DNA of 64,000 bases from Vibrio chagasii (GTDB lineage Bacteria; Pseudomonadota; Gammaproteobacteria; Enterobacterales; Vibrionaceae): positions 1,054,001-1,118,000 of the forward strand of contig CP090851.1 of the NCBI GenBank assembly GCA_041879415.1, written 5' to 3'. Under the pieces are notes generated by a model, which did not search any database, was not told the origin of the DNA, and saw nothing but the letters and a program-made list of their open reading frames with translations. Below are positions 36,857-45,155 of this stretch, piece after piece (position 1 is the stretch's first letter; the number at the start of each line of letters is the position of its first letter). The position numbers and the translations under genes are program-made.

Positions 36857-38053
36857 TCAGTTAGACTCTTCCTTGTTTAAGTCATGCGCAGAAGTGCGAA
36901 CGATAATGGCATTTATTTGGTCGTTTTCGACATACCATGCTTTGGTTTTTCTCGCTTCTTCTGAGGTGCTCGCTCTCAATATCACTCGGTAGTATTTCTT
37001 GTACGGCGAGATGATTGGTTCATAAGCTGATGGCGACAGATTGTTGATAAAAGCTTGGGCATTTTTCTTACTAGAGAACGTCGCTAATTGAACCAACCAA
37101 TTCGCCGTGCTTGGCGCTAAGCTGGTAACCTGTGATGTCTCAACCGCTTGAGCTTTACTTGCATGACGAGGTGGTGATTCAAGATCGTTGTCTTGGCTAA
37201 TAAATACGATGTCTTTAACTTCACCAGATAAGACGTAGCGCTCACTAAAGTTAGGTAAAAAGGTGAAATCGCGAGCTCGCTGGGTATGAGTCTTGGTGTA
37301 CCAAAACTCAGTGAGCCCAATACTGGTTGCTATCAGACAAAAGAAAAACAAACTGGTAATGAAGTATCGCTTACGTCGAGTCGGCTTTCTTACTTCTGGG
37401 AGCTTAACTTTAGTGCGGCAGTGAACACCGCTAACAGTGCGATACTGGCTAATGGTCTGTTCTAATTGATGGACAAATGCCTTTAGTTGCTCAGCACCAC
37501 CTTCCCGATATTGTCCTTTGAACCCGATATTGATAAAGAGATAAACGATCTCAAGAAGATCAATTAATTTGTGAGGCTGTCTCGCGGCTTTTTCGGCAAC
37601 AGAGAAGAACAGCTCACCACCGTTACGCATACCAAACAGTTCACTCAGTAGGGTTTTATTTTCCCAGCCTCGTTTCTCTCCCCACTCGGTATAAATGATG
37701 AACTCATCAATCACCACGGCATACAAAAAACAGAGCTTATCGATAACTGCAACAGGGTAGGTTAACTCGGTCGCTTGAGCTTTGATGTCGTTAATGCCCT
37801 GAATAAGTTGCTCACGGAAAACGGTTAAGTCATCTGGTTCAGATAAGGTTGAGATCTTGAGTGTCTTGGTTAGTAAATCACTGCTGATATTGATCAGTTG
37901 ATTCTCTGCTTTATCAAAGTGACGCAGAAACTCTTCTTGGGCGCTGCTGGAGTGCACCGCGACTAATTTAGAGAAAGCCTGGTCAGCCCCTGTATTAGCA
38001 GAGCCTTTTGACGCTTTATCGATGACCAGTGTTTCTTCGTCTAAATAATCCAT
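36857..38053 (-). CDS. tssL: T6SS protein TssL (DotU) with C-terminal SPOR domain
   Basis: The 398-residue protein has an N-terminal cytoplasmic DotU domain (about 40-205, with IDKLCFLYAVVIDEFIIYTEWG and WENKTLLSELFG), one membrane helix (229-248) and a periplasmic extension. Residues ~318-388 form a SPOR domain (NWLVQLATFSSKKNAQAFI and YKKYYRVILRASTSEEA), which binds denuded peptidoglycan. Extended TssL proteins more often carry OmpA-like domains; this one would anchor the complex at SPOR-type glycan sites, such as division septa. The gene lies between tssK (5 bases) and tssM (2 bases). Confidence 0.93.
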   Translation of the reverse strand: MDYLDEETLVIDKASKGSANTGADQAFSKLVAVHSSSAQEEFLRHFDKAENQLINISSDLLTKTLKISTLSEPDDLTVFREQLIQGINDIKAQATELTYPVAVIDKLCFLYAVVIDEFIIYTEWGEKRGWENKTLLSELFGMRNGGELFFSVAEKAARQPHKLIDLLEIVYLFINIGFKGQYREGGAEQLKAFVHQLEQTISQYRTVSGVHCRTKVKLPEVRKPTRRKRYFITSLFFFCLIATSIGLTEFWYTKTHTQRARDFTFLPNFSERYVLSGEVKDIVFISQDNDLESPPRHASKAQAVETSQVTSLAPSTANWLVQLATFSSKKNAQAFINNLSPSAYEPIISPYKKYYRVILRASTSEEARKTKAWYVENDQINAIIVRTSAHDLNKEESN

Positions 38054-38058
38054 AGCTA

Positions 38059-39390
38059 TTATCTCAACGCGTAAAGAACAACTTCGAGAGTTGGTATCCG
38101 AGCATCAACATGCAGCGCAATGGCATCGCGAGTGTCGAGCATATCGAGCCAGTTTCTGTCTTTGGTATCGACTTCAAAATAAGCGACGCCTTGCATCGGC
38201 TTGAGCTCACTTGGCGCAATAGGCAGTGGGGTTAATGAGATGCCAGACAGGGAGCTTCGAACCAGCTCTACAATCTTGTTGTTGCTGCTCAGTTTAGCTG
38301 AAATAGGGAACAGTTCATTTAACTCTGTACTGCTGATATCGGACTTCACACTCAGAACGAAGCGACGGTTGTATACGCTGCTTGGATCTTTGATAAGGGT
38401 GCGAAGTAAGCGGCGTTTTTCAAACAGAGATATGTCCCATTTGAACTCGATGACAGAATCTTGTTGAACGAGAGTCAGCAGGTTTCTTAAGCTTGAAAAC
38501 AGTGGGTTAAAGTTGTCGTAAAGCTTATCGTATTTTAGGGGCTGACATTGACCGGGGATCGCTGGTGTTAGTGCCATCACTTGAGCTTCAAACTGCTTTA
38601 GCTTTGAATACAGCTCGTGAGTCGGGTACTTGGTGTTGCTAATGGTTAATTCGAACCACGGTAACCACGTGTTGAGCGTTTGCAGCCAAAGGAAGTCTTG
38701 CATCATAGACTGCGGGCTTTTCTGCCCTTGGCCAGCTTCGATGCGTTTCAAAAGGTTTTGAGCACGGTTACTTACCAGTGCATGAATCTCTTTGACTCGT
38801 TCGCTAAGCAGCGTCGACGCGCCATAGTGCAAACAAGCTGGAATAAAGGCACGATCCAACATCACTTCGTCGGAATCGCTGATTTCTAGAATCTTAGCGA
38901 CCGGAATTAGGGTAAAACCAGAGGTGTCTTCTCCTGCAAACTTGAGGCCGATGTTGAGTTGTGCGACATCAACTTCGACGCTGGCGTTTTCTGAGGTTGA
39001 GGTATCGAAAACATTAATTGAACGAGTGATGTAACGGCTTTGCTCTTGACCATCTTCGCTGTAATCATTGTTACCTTGCAAAGAGATTGGCAGTGCAAGA
39101 TAGACCACGGTTTCAATAGTGCCTTGTGGAATATCGACAACGATTTCTTGCTTGAGGTTAAACTGAGTTCCATCAGGGAACACGCCGGAACAACTCGGGA
39201 TTGAGAGTTTACCGATCTTTAATAGATCATGGTTAAGTACTAACTCGGTGATGCCAAAGAAAGGGGCAAACCCAGCCAGTGTTTCAATATTCTGACGAAT
39301 GTAGTTTTGCACATAGCGGTCTTGCTGTTGAAAGTGCTGAGGTGCAATAAACATCCCTTCTTGCCACACTACTTTTTTGAAAGCGTCCAC
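38059..39390 (-). CDS. tssK: T6SS baseplate connector TssK
   Basis: The 443-residue protein starts at GTG 39390, preceded by AAAAGGA with 7-base spacing; translation then begins with the family-typical DAFKKVVWQEGMFIAPQHF. A longer in-frame start at 39447 would overlap tssJ and add residues unlike TssK. TssK links the baseplate wedge (TssF/G/E) to the membrane complex and has an N-terminal shoulder domain related to phage receptor-binding proteins. It is one of the core thirteen. Confidence 0.95.
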   Translation of the reverse strand: MDAFKKVVWQEGMFIAPQHFQQQDRYVQNYIRQNIETLAGFAPFFGITELVLNHDLLKIGKLSIPSCSGVFPDGTQFNLKQEIVVDIPQGTIETVVYLALPISLQGNNDYSEDGQEQSRYITRSINVFDTSTSENASVEVDVAQLNIGLKFAGEDTSGFTLIPVAKILEISDSDEVMLDRAFIPACLHYGASTLLSERVKEIHALVSNRAQNLLKRIEAGQGQKSPQSMMQDFLWLQTLNTWLPWFELTISNTKYPTHELYSKLKQFEAQVMALTPAIPGQCQPLKYDKLYDNFNPLFSSLRNLLTLVQQDSVIEFKWDISLFEKRRLLRTLIKDPSSVYNRRFVLSVKSDISSTELNELFPISAKLSSNNKIVELVRSSLSGISLTPLPIAPSELKPMQGVAYFEVDTKDRNWLDMLDTRDAIALHVDARIPTLEVVLYALR

Positions 39391-39431
39391 GTAAAATCCT
39401 TTTCTATAATTTTTATTGGTTGGCTGTTTTA

Positions 39432-39920
39432 CTAAAAGATTTGCCACCAGCTAGAGTCTGGCTGTATCACGGCTAGCTCTGCTTTCTTCCCTGTAATCGT
39501 TAACTCTAAAGTTTGCTCTGGATCGGTGGGCATCATGAGGACGGCTTTGGTCGTGCCATCTTGGTAATCTGCAAATTCAACCAGTGCTGCAATGTATTGC
39601 GTGTTCTTATTGATATCTAACGTCACCGTTTGTTCAGAGTTTGGCAAGACGATCGGTAACACCTGTTTTGAAACCAAGTTTGCCGCGAGCAACTGCAAGT
39701 CATTATTGTATAAATCAATAAATGGCAGTTGCTTGAACAGCTGTTGATCCGTTAGTTGGTAAAGCCTAACCACAACTGGGTTGGCTTGATCGTCGTTGTA
39801 CTGATTGATTGTCGCGTCTGCTTTTACCGTAAGCGAGTATTGAGTCACGACCGGAGCAGGGTCCGATGACGAGCATGCTGCGACGAGTAAACAAAGGGAT
39901 AAGAGTATGAGCCTTTTCAT
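39432..39920 (-). CDS. tssJ: T6SS outer-membrane lipoprotein TssJ
   Basis: The 162-residue precursor has a lipoprotein signal (LILLSLCLLVAAC, lipid on C16, followed by SSSDP) and a transthyretin-like beta sandwich: YSLTVKADATINQY, PVVVRLYQLTDQQLF and LELTITGKKAELAVI. TssJ anchors the TssM periplasmic domain to the outer membrane. Ser at +2 is consistent with outer-membrane sorting. Its ATG overlaps the stop of the FHA gene by 4 bases, indicating coupling. Confidence 0.94.
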   Translation of the reverse strand: MKRLILLSLCLLVAACSSSDPAPVVTQYSLTVKADATINQYNDDQANPVVVRLYQLTDQQLFKQLPFIDLYNNDLQLLAANLVSKQVLPIVLPNSEQTVTLDINKNTQYIAALVEFADYQDGTTKAVLMMPTDPEQTLELTITGKKAELAVIQPDSSWWQIF

Positions 39921-40864
39921 TCTCTCTCCTCACTTTGCTTTTGCATGTTCTCCATAAACAGTGCTTTGAACTGACGTCTGAAATCTCCGTTGTCTTGGCG
40001 GTGTTGGAAGTGTTTACGATAGATCTTCCAATACTTTTTATCTTTATTGCTAAAAATGCCGCTACTTACGTATTCGCTAAATTGGCTCTCAAGCTGCGTT
40101 GGTGCAAATTCGTTTAAGAACTGATCAACCGTTTGCTCTAACGCATCAAATAAGGCTTTTTGCTGCAGTTGTGGATTTTGTAAATACTGCTGATTTTTCT
40201 CGGTTAGGGTAATGAGCTTGTCGATTGATTCTTCAATTCGAGTGTTGTTCTCGATATTGACTGGCAAATACTCTAACTCTGCAGAGGATAGGGTGCTGGT
40301 GTCACCATGAGCGATTTCGTCCACTTCAATGTTGGGAACAACTTTTTCATCGTCCAGATCCTCAAATGGGTCAGAAGAGAACGGGTCATCACTCAACACA
40401 TTTTTTGAAGAGAAGTTTGATGTTTTTTTTGTGGATGTAACTTCTGGTGCCTCATCGAGAAAGTCAGTGTCGCTGTCATCCAGTTTTAAATTGAAAGGTT
40501 CTATGAAAGTGTCATCCTGTTTGCTGTTCGCTGACTCAACCTTGGGGGTACTTAATAGGCTAACCAGCAGTGTGTAACCACCTAGTTTGATGATGTCGCC
40601 ATCAGTAATAACGTACTCTTTCTCTTTTGCCAGTGATTTGTCGTTTAACGAAACGCCGTTGTTACTGATGTCCTTAATCACGTAACCGCGATCCGTTGGG
40701 TACAGCTGACAGTGAGTACGAGAAATCCATTTTGTTTGGTCTGGAAGCGCAATATCACATGACGGAGAACGACCTAAGCTTCCGCCACTTTCTGGCAGAT
40801 ACGACACTCTAGAGGAAACAACCTCTTCAGCAGGTACAGAAATCATGTGGACACTGATGGACAA
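39917..40864 (-). CDS. T6SS FHA-domain protein (TagH/Fha)
   Basis: The 315-residue protein begins at TTG 40864, chosen because AAGGAG lies at the right distance and overlaps the stop of the preceding gene. An FHA domain occupies about residues 20-105 (GGSLGRSPSCDIALPD, ISRTHCQLY, ISNNGVSLND), with the Gly-Arg, Ser and Asn residues that bind phosphothreonine. The middle is acidic and low complexity; the C-terminus is a helical TagH-type domain (PTQLESQFSEYVSSGIFSNK). It is the probable substrate or reader of the Ser/Thr kinase downstream in the same operon. Confidence 0.92.
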   Translation of the reverse strand: MSISVHMISVPAEEVVSSRVSYLPESGGSLGRSPSCDIALPDQTKWISRTHCQLYPTDRGYVIKDISNNGVSLNDKSLAKEKEYVITDGDIIKLGGYTLLVSLLSTPKVESANSKQDDTFIEPFNLKLDDSDTDFLDEAPEVTSTKKTSNFSSKNVLSDDPFSSDPFEDLDDEKVVPNIEVDEIAHGDTSTLSSAELEYLPVNIENNTRIEESIDKLITLTEKNQQYLQNPQLQQKALFDALEQTVDQFLNEFAPTQLESQFSEYVSSGIFSNKDKKYWKIYRKHFQHRQDNGDFRRQFKALFMENMQKQSEERE

Positions 40865-40867
40865 TGG

Positions 40868-41596
40868 CTACTCCTTGCACTTGGATATGGCTGTGTTAAA
40901 ACTGCCTAGGAAACCTGAGTAGGTTTTAAGAAATCGATTCGAAAAGTAGACCCCCATATCCTTGGTATCTAAGTTCGTCGAATTGAAGTAATCGAGTGGT
41001 AATGAGGCATGTTCTAGCTCCCGTTTGAATACCAACTCATCTTCTAAAACAACATCAATTTCCCTTTGTTTTAAAAGTCTTAGTAATACTTTAGCATCTC
41101 GTGGCTGCTTAACGACGTTAAATCCGTTACGTTTTAGCCAAAACCATTTGTTTGAGCCAAATTTGGCAGAAAAGTTGAGGTTTAACTTTGACAATTCATC
41201 AACCTTCGGTTCCACTCCCGGACCAAAATACCAATTCAAAGTCTGTTTAGCGATTGGAGCGGAAAGCGTCGCATACTCATCACGTTCTGATGTTTGTGTC
41301 GCAACGAAAAATCCATGCTGGCTGCCACTATGAACACGCAGTTGTGCATCAGACCAAGTAGTCATTGTTAGCTGGTAGGGTTGTCCCATCTTGCCCAAGG
41401 CACACTTCACTTTGTCTAAAGCAATGCCTTGCATCGTAGCGTTTTCATAACTTTGGTAGGGCGGCCAATCTTGAGTGGTTAGTAAAAGCCTTGATGGCCC
41501 AATTTTAAGTTGAGCGAAACCGCTCATCGACCAAGATGCCGAGAGGATAAGAGTGGCTAACGATAATCTGATGGTAGAGGCTCTAGTTAACATCAT
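40868..41596 (-). CDS. Periplasmic solute-binding-like protein (SBP_bac_3 type) inside the T6SS operon
   Basis: The 242-residue protein has a signal peptide (LSLATLILSASWSMSGFA) and a small type II binding fold: LLLTTQDWPPYQSYENATMQG opens as in amino-acid binding proteins and sensor domains, GFFVATQTSERDEYA follows, and LKQREIDVVLEDELVF closes the second lobe. There is no adjacent ABC permease or ATPase. Its start overlaps the preceding gene by 14 bases and its stop overlaps the ribosome site of the FHA gene, so it is locked into T6SS expression. It probably senses a ligand for the neighbouring membrane sensor; this is inferred. Confidence 0.85.
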   Translation of the reverse strand: MMLTRASTIRLSLATLILSASWSMSGFAQLKIGPSRLLLTTQDWPPYQSYENATMQGIALDKVKCALGKMGQPYQLTMTTWSDAQLRVHSGSQHGFFVATQTSERDEYATLSAPIAKQTLNWYFGPGVEPKVDELSKLNLNFSAKFGSNKWFWLKRNGFNVVKQPRDAKVLLRLLKQREIDVVLEDELVFKRELEHASLPLDYFNSTNLDTKDMGVYFSNRFLKTYSGFLGSFNTAISKCKE

Positions 41597-42581
41597 TAGA
41601 GTTTCCTATCACTTCAGAGATTTTCAATATAGACACTGGCGGGTAATAGTCGAGCTTCTGTGCGGCTTCGATATTCACAATATAAGAATATTGGCTGAGT
41701 GACTCTATTGGTATGTCTGAAGCTTTTTGAGTTCCTTTCAAAATGTTCTTCGCTTTGTATCCCGCAAACTGACCAACGTTGTAGTAACGACTTACGATAC
41801 CAAACAAGGCTTGGTGCTTTCTTATCGGACTTTCAGTGGCCGAGAATGTTGGGATACCCTTCGAATGTAACCCTGATACGACTTCCCCTCCTTGGGTGAT
41901 GATGTATGAATCAGGTGGTAAGTAAGCCATATCGACACCATCACGTTTCATATTATTTATCGTGAGGTTAATTAAGTCGCTGTTTGACTTACTTTTATCA
42001 ATGCTTAATGGGTACAACATAACACGCTTATTATAAATTTCCGATAACTCCATCATTTTATTTGCGGTGATAACCGAATTATTTTCATCAGCGTTATAGA
42101 TAACCCCAAGGCTAGAAATGTTATTTAGTTTATCAATGGCTTTGAACTGTATTTCATGAGGGACAATATGTGAGACACCCGTAAAATTTCTATCTTTCGA
42201 AGATAAATCAGAAATTAAATTAGAACCGACGGGGTCGGTAACAATACTAAACACGACTGGTGTCGTATTGTTTGTTCTAAAATCACTAGGTTTGGAGTAA
42301 GTACCTAATAAATTCAGTGTGATAGTGGTACCAAATGAATAGATAAGATCTGCGTTTTTATATTCTAAATCTTTGATGTGTTGCTTGAGTGCTGCCTTAT
42401 CTCGGTTGGCATCTAATATCGTGAATCGCACATCCACATGCTGAGATAAATAGTCCATGAAGCCTTGCTCAGCATCAGTTACTCCCCGCCATAACAAAAG
42501 AATGACGTGTTTTTCAGCGCTATTAGCAAACGCTGCAGGAGTCATCAAAATAAAGCTTAGAATGAACACGATCATTTTCAT
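41583..42581 (-). CDS. Periplasmic binding protein of the ABC_sub_bind (PF04392-like) family in the T6SS operon
   Basis: The 332-residue protein has a signal peptide (MKMIVFILSFILMTPAAFAN) and a two-lobed type I binding fold with the family pattern DLIYSFGTTITLNLL, PVVFSIVTDPVGSNLI, FTGVSHIVPHEIQ and SLGVIYNADENNS. Characterised relatives bind aromatic amino acids or similar ligands, and others act as sensor inputs. It overlaps the sensor-MFS gene by 4 bases (ATGA) and the SBP_bac_3-type gene by 14. No cognate permease or ATPase exists in the window, which argues for a sensing role. Confidence 0.85.
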   Translation of the reverse strand: MKMIVFILSFILMTPAAFANSAEKHVILLLWRGVTDAEQGFMDYLSQHVDVRFTILDANRDKAALKQHIKDLEYKNADLIYSFGTTITLNLLGTYSKPSDFRTNNTTPVVFSIVTDPVGSNLISDLSSKDRNFTGVSHIVPHEIQFKAIDKLNNISSLGVIYNADENNSVITANKMMELSEIYNKRVMLYPLSIDKSKSNSDLINLTINNMKRDGVDMAYLPPDSYIITQGGEVVSGLHSKGIPTFSATESPIRKHQALFGIVSRYYNVGQFAGYKAKNILKGTQKASDIPIESLSQYSYIVNIEAAQKLDYYPPVSILKISEVIGNSNDVN

Positions 42582-45145
42582 GATTGAACTCCTAGCTTAT
42601 GTTTGTCAGCTTTAAGAAAGATTGAGAAGAACAGAATCAAGCTTAATGAGCTTACGAGTAGGGAAGCACCAAATATAATAATGGTTTGGTCGTAACCGAA
42701 AATACTTAAGCTTACGCCGGCTAACATTGGCCCTGCGATATTACCGATACGCTCTGTAAGCCTAAAGATACCGATGATTTTACCTTTCTCGATGCCTTGT
42801 CCAGAAAGTAGGTCGATGACTAAAGGTATTTGAGGAGAAACACAGATGCCGTGTGCAATACCAATGATAATAACGATCAGAAGTAGCCCCAGTGTACCTT
42901 GGAAGAAATAGAAGTTGAGTAGGGCGAGCGCAGACAGTAGCCCACCAATGAAGATAAACGCCATTTTGTTTTTGAGCTTGTCGACCAAAATAGCACTCAA
43001 CGGTGAGATTAGAATGATCGCGAGGCCATAAGCCATTATTACGCGACCGGATACAGAGCTACTTTCCCCAAGAAACTGCAGGTAGACAGGACAGATGTAA
43101 TAAAGGAAGCCTGTAAGGACTATCTTTGCGGGGATAGCACTGAAGACAGTAATTAACGCGAAGTACTTGTTACTCAACAGCAGTTTGAAGTCTTGCAACT
43201 TGACGGGTTTACTTGAATTGCTGCTATTGGACTTTTCAAAGAATACATAGACCAACAGCACGCTGAGCGTGGCTAACAATCCAGCCAGCATAAAGGTTTC
43301 TGAATAGCCGAGTTTTTCCGCAAGGATGCCACCAATCGCAGCGCCGCATAGGGATCCGGAGAAGAACGACGACAGGAAGGTCGCCATGCCTTTTGTCCGG
43401 TTCGAGTCATTGGTGGTATCAGAGACATAACCCTGAGCTGAAATAAACACGATGCCGTAACCAACCGCGGTAAAGGCACGAGCGATCAACAACAATTCAA
43501 GTGATTGAATGAAAGCGGTAGCCACTAAGCCGATACACGTAATGAGTCCACCCGTGATTAACGAATGCCTTCTACCTACTTTGTCTGACCAATAGCCTGC
43601 GAATGGCAGTGAGATTGCCCAGCACAGCATGAATAGAGAAATAGGTAAACTGGTCACAAGGTTTTCAGGTATCCAGCCTGTGGTATTTTCTAATGAAGAG
43701 ACAAACGTTGGAAAAAATGCCAGCGAAGAGGCTTCAGAGAACACTAATAAAAATAGCGGCAAGCGAATGAATCGAAAATCTTGTTTATCAATATCTTGAG
43801 ATGGTTGGTTGGGATTCAGTTTGGTGATCGCTTTATTGGTGAGATTGAGTAGTTTACCAATCTCATCTCGAGTCGAGATCTTAGCAAGGTGATTCACAAT
43901 GTCTCTGTTGACCAGCATAAAGACACGCTTTACCTGATTCCAAGGTGAGATGATCATGAAGTTACACATGAACAGAATGATTTCGGCCACCACAAGGCAA
44001 GAGGCAACCAACACGGTGATCATATCCATGACGCTCTCTTTGAGCAGGTTGATGATCAAATTGTTGTCAGTCGTAACATTCAACTGAATCGTATGGCTGT
44101 TATTGAGCGTGAACGTAGACTCGCGAATAGAAGGGTGCTCTACATAAACCTCAGGATAGCGATACGTTGTTCCAGGTTGCCCTTGAAAGTTAATCGATAG
44201 AATTTCGCTGTGGTGATCGACGAAGAACGCAAATTCTTCTTCTAAACCAAATAGCCTGTCGTCAGGTACTCCCTTATCAAGTAGTCCCTTTATCATTTGA
44301 TTTAGTGAATCACCAATTAGGTTCGATTTCTGTTCAAGCTTGATTTCGTATATTTGAGAAAACTTATCGAGAGATTGGTATGAAACCCCTAAGTTGGCGA
44401 TGATAGTAAGTAAGATTGCGAGGGAGATAATAAACACGGGAAAGTGTTTGTTTTTAAACTTCTCAAACTTGGATAACGAGTTCGGAGATTGAAGCGCTTT
44501 GTGAGCTTGTGTGATCGTTGGCAGCAACTTATCTGAACCGGGCTCAGACTCAAAGATGGCGGTTGCACTTTTTACTCTACTAACAATACCTTCCAATAAG
44601 TATTTCAACGCGACAAAGGCAACCAAACATGAAAGCAGAATCCAAATTGCAGAATAGAGAAACTGAAGTTTAAGTAAGAAGGTCTTTTGCTGTTCTAATA
44701 GGGTGGTGGAGTAGTAGAGTTTTACTTGCCCCTCGACTAAGCCAAAAGAGTTGGTGATATCAAGTGATAGCTGACGATCACTTTGCTCAGTTCCTTCTCC
44801 GGTACCAAACAGTTGTTCTCCAGAGGTAGAGACAACCACCAAAGCGTTAATACCATCAACAATTTGGAGGCGGCGATCCAGCATATTCTGAATATTGGAG
44901 ATGGCAGATAGAGGTAAGCCTAAGCTGATCGCTTGGTTAATATCGTTATGAGTCTCCTCTAAGACTATCTCATAGATAGAATCAGACGTTTCAGTCAGTC
45001 TTTTTTCAAAATTGAAATAGTTCAGTGTAGCGTTTAATGCAATGGAAAACAGCAAGACCGCCATGATGGCAAACATCAACTTAACCCGCAGCGACAGGTT
45101 AAGTAACGATGCTTTGGTCAAGGTTTGGCTAGTCTTACTGCTCAT
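42578..45145 (-). CDS. Fusion of two membrane sensor units with an MFS transporter, in the T6SS operon
   Basis: The 855-residue protein starts with helix 22-42, a periplasmic domain (about 43-160) and helix 161-181; then helix 236-254, a second periplasmic domain (about 255-373), helix 374-396 and a HAMP-like segment (397-440, SPWNQVKRVFMLV and STRDEIGKLLNL). The rest (about 460-850) is a 12-helix MFS carrier with motif A (GYWSDKVGRRHSLI, 517-530). There is no kinase, GGDEF, EAL or methyl-accepting domain, so the apparent output is the transporter itself. It begins 10 bases after tssH and overlaps the binding-protein gene. I know no characterised protein with this arrangement; the architecture is read directly, the role is inferred. 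Confidence 0.85.
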   Translation of the reverse strand: MSSKTSQTLTKASLLNLSLRVKLMFAIMAVLLFSIALNATLNYFNFEKRLTETSDSIYEIVLEETHNDINQAISLGLPLSAISNIQNMLDRRLQIVDGINALVVVSTSGEQLFGTGEGTEQSDRQLSLDITNSFGLVEGQVKLYYSTTLLEQQKTFLLKLQFLYSAIWILLSCLVAFVALKYLLEGIVSRVKSATAIFESEPGSDKLLPTITQAHKALQSPNSLSKFEKFKNKHFPVFIISLAILLTIIANLGVSYQSLDKFSQIYEIKLEQKSNLIGDSLNQMIKGLLDKGVPDDRLFGLEEEFAFFVDHHSEILSINFQGQPGTTYRYPEVYVEHPSIRESTFTLNNSHTIQLNVTTDNNLIINLLKESVMDMITVLVASCLVVAEIILFMCNFMIISPWNQVKRVFMLVNRDIVNHLAKISTRDEIGKLLNLTNKAITKLNPNQPSQDIDKQDFRFIRLPLFLLVFSEASSLAFFPTFVSSLENTTGWIPENLVTSLPISLFMLCWAISLPFAGYWSDKVGRRHSLITGGLITCIGLVATAFIQSLELLLIARAFTAVGYGIVFISAQGYVSDTTNDSNRTKGMATFLSSFFSGSLCGAAIGGILAEKLGYSETFMLAGLLATLSVLLVYVFFEKSNSSNSSKPVKLQDFKLLLSNKYFALITVFSAIPAKIVLTGFLYYICPVYLQFLGESSSVSGRVIMAYGLAIILISPLSAILVDKLKNKMAFIFIGGLLSALALLNFYFFQGTLGLLLIVIIIGIAHGICVSPQIPLVIDLLSGQGIEKGKIIGIFRLTERIGNIAGPMLAGVSLSIFGYDQTIIIFGASLLVSSLSLILFFSIFLKADKHKLGVQS

Positions 45146-45155
45146 TAGCTAAGGC

